In this document: positions 62,832-64,000 of the stretch, in pieces
Layout of the letters: every line of letters begins with the position of its first letter
How positions within the stretch are numbered: the stretch's first letter is position 1
Origin: Lentzea tibetensis
Lineage (GTDB): Bacteria > Actinomycetota > Actinomycetes > Mycobacteriales > Pseudonocardiaceae
Assembly: GCF_007845675.1 (NCBI RefSeq)
Contig: NZ_VOBR01000032.1
Coordinates: 1-64,000, forward strand
Direction of reading: 5' to 3'
DNA length: 64,000 bases
Notes under the pieces: generated by a model
The model's input: the letters and a program-made list of their open reading frames with translations, nothing else
The model's database searches: none
Told to the model about the DNA's origin: nothing
Made by a program: the position numbers and the translations under genes

Positions 62832-63158
62832 ATGTCGACGAACCTGGTGTTACGCGCGGACCAACAGTCGCTCTGGCTGTGCTTCGAGCCGTGGGCGACG
62901 GAGTACACCGCCCTGCCCGGCACAACGATCGTCATCCGCTTCCACAACGAGACACCGGTCGAGGTGGCCCACCACCGCGACGGGATGACGTTCTTCACCC
63001 TCGGCCGGCACCCGGACCTCTACGCCGAGGACGGCACACCGGTGGAGATCTACAGCGAGTACCTGCCCGAGACGCCGAAAGGGGTCCCGATCAGCGGGTT
63101 CCGGTTCATCATGGAGGCGGTCCCGCCCGTCAGGAGCGAGCCGGACCGCCTGAACTAG
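62832..63158 (+). CDS. hypothetical protein (108 residues)
   Basis: A small soluble protein, MSTNLVLRADQQSLWLCFEPWATEYTALPGTTIVIRFHNETPVEVAHHRDGMTFFTLGRHPDLYAEDGTPVEIYSEYLPETPKG and so on, with normal high GC and codon use. It is mostly beta, with no signal peptide and no known motif. ATG 62832. Its TAG stop directly abuts the stop of the convergent RCC1-type gene (63156-63161, no gap). Confidence 0.65.
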   Translation: MSTNLVLRADQQSLWLCFEPWATEYTALPGTTIVIRFHNETPVEVAHHRDGMTFFTLGRHPDLYAEDGTPVEIYSEYLPETPKGVPISGFRFIMEAVPPVRSEPDRLN

Positions 63159-64000
63159 CTACTTGAGAACGGCGTTGAAGTACCCGCCCGCGGAAATGGC
63201 CGTCACGCCGGACTTCGCGGTGACCGGTACGTCGCTCTGCCCGGAGTGGTTGTGCCACCAGGCGATGACCTCGCCGTTGTCCTTGAGCGCCAGGCTGTGT
63301 TGCGAGCCCGCGCTCACCGCGACCACGTGGTCGTCGACCTCGATGGGCATGTCGAGCTGGTGGTAGGCGTTGTTGCCCCAGCCGATGACCCGCCCGTTCT
63401 TGACGGCGACCGTGAACGACGCGCCCGCCGACACGGACGTGACGCCGGACTTCGCTTCCTCCGGGACGTCGCACTCACCGAAGTTGTTCGGCCCCCAGCA
63501 CAGCACCTCGCCGTCCTTCAGCGCCACGCTGAAGTACATGCCGGCGGAGATCGCGTCCACACCCGACTGCGCCTCGAGCGGAACCTTGAGCTCGCCGTGG
63601 TTCCCCATGCCCCACGCGATGACCTTGCCGTCGGTGTCGAGCGCGAGGTTGTGCAGGTAGCCCGCGGCGACGTGGGTGATGCCGGACTGCGTCTCGGGCG
63701 GCGGCGCCAGCACCTGGCCGGGCCCGGTGTACCGGCCCCACGACCAGACCTTGCCGTTCTTGATCGCGAGGCTCTGGTGGTTGCCCGCGGCGACCTCGGT
63801 GACGCCGCCGCGGCGCAGGTCGATCGGCACGAACGCCTTGTCCTCGGACGAGTCGCCCCAGTGGATCGGCACGCCGTTCTTGAGCGCCAGACCGTGTGCG
63901 AGGCCCGCGGAGACCATGGTGACGCCGTCCGCCGTGGTGGCGGGCGGCGTGGACTGACCGTAGTAGTTGCTGCCCCACGCGACGACCTGTCCGGTCGCCG
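63159..64000 (-). CDS. RCC1-repeat beta-propeller protein (partial, 5' end beyond window)
   Basis: At least 280 residues of tandem RCC1-type blades, about 38-45 residues each, with the pattern GVTxVSAGxxHSLALKxGxVIxWGxNxxGQxxVP. Examples are VAVSAGSQHSLALKDNGEVIAWWHNHSGQSDVPVTAKSGVTAISAG, SVSAGASFTVAVKNGRVIGWGNNAYHQLDMP and HVAAGYLHNLALDTDGKVIAWGMGNHGELKVPLEAQ. The frame stays open through 64000 (VVAWGSNYYGQSTPP), so the gene starts outside the window. An internal ATG at 63917 is not the true start. About six blades are visible, enough for most of a propeller. Bacterial RCC1 proteins are often secreted; the signal region is not in view. Confidence 0.85.
   Translation of the reverse strand, partial: ATGQVVAWGSNYYGQSTPPATTADGVTMVSAGLAHGLALKNGVPIHWGDSSEDKAFVPIDLRRGGVTEVAAGNHQSLAIKNGKVWSWGRYTGPGQVLAPPPETQSGITHVAAGYLHNLALDTDGKVIAWGMGNHGELKVPLEAQSGVDAISAGMYFSVALKDGEVLCWGPNNFGECDVPEEAKSGVTSVSAGASFTVAVKNGRVIGWGNNAYHQLDMPIEVDDHVVAVSAGSQHSLALKDNGEVIAWWHNHSGQSDVPVTAKSGVTAISAGGYFNAVLK

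Overview
The window comes from a high-GC actinomycete, most likely of the Pseudonocardiaceae (Lentzea, Saccharothrix or Amycolatopsis type). The evidence is a coding GC near 70%, a mycothiol-dependent enzyme, several promoters that place the transcription start on the start codon (leaderless mRNAs), GTG/TTG starts, and the arg and infC-rpmI-rplT / pheST gene orders. Genus is inference.

Layout. 1-560: promoter and pre-16S leader of an rRNA operon that runs off the left edge on the minus strand. 568-5409: tyrS, a SUKH/leucine-rich protein, a small membrane protein, an acyl-CoA dehydrogenase and a 3-methyladenine glycosylase. 5399-13622: a fully overlapping arginine operon argCJBDFRGH, with the glycosylase gene as its last cistron. 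13679-18193: a class D beta-lactamase, a NarL-type two-component system and sthA. 18277-25207: a close relative of the ethylene-forming enzyme, a Tat-exported GH28 enzyme, an AlkD-like glycosylase, a second short Rho, and an ArsR/MFS divergent pair. 25618-29166: pheST. 29303-33744: an HSP90-type ATPase coupled to a TPR protein. 33989-34403: a 415-bp intergenic region packed with inverted and tandem repeats. 34419-37777: rRNA methyltransferase, infC-rpmI-rplT, DUF1844 and a membrane protein. 37878-39371: subtilase with bulb-lectin tail. 39433-45921: two divergent operons that together could degrade an N-acylated amino-sugar acid. 46057-57556: alpha-galactosidase, lipoprotein, TetR-controlled monooxygenase, SRPBCC protein, RNase HI with a Cys-rich tail, SOS-controlled uvrA, mycothiol enzyme and acyltransferase. 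57677-58354: MBL hydrolase. 58364-62429: a lower-GC island. 62832-64000: a small hypothetical gene and an RCC1-repeat protein cut by the right edge.

How genes work together. (i) The arg operon gives a complete glutamate-to-arginine route with its repressor inside. (ii) GntP permease, N-acyl-D-amino acid deacylase, PLP ammonia-lyase, RidA, KDG-type kinase and IclR regulator share one 87-bp control region and read as a pathway such as N-acetyl-glucosaminate to 2-keto-3-deoxygluconate-6-phosphate. (iii) The low-GC island holds a membrane protein followed by a very large protein with a degenerate metallophosphoesterase domain, a degenerate SIR2-like domain and a STAND-type P-loop ATPase. A one-base deletion inside the Walker A codons splits that gene, so as written it is a broken conflict/defence-type system.

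The strongest leads are the island, the ethylene-forming-enzyme homologue at 18277-19320, the amino-sugar-acid cluster, and a family of near-identical 49-bp terminator-like repeats combined with nested long inverted repeats at convergent gene ends.
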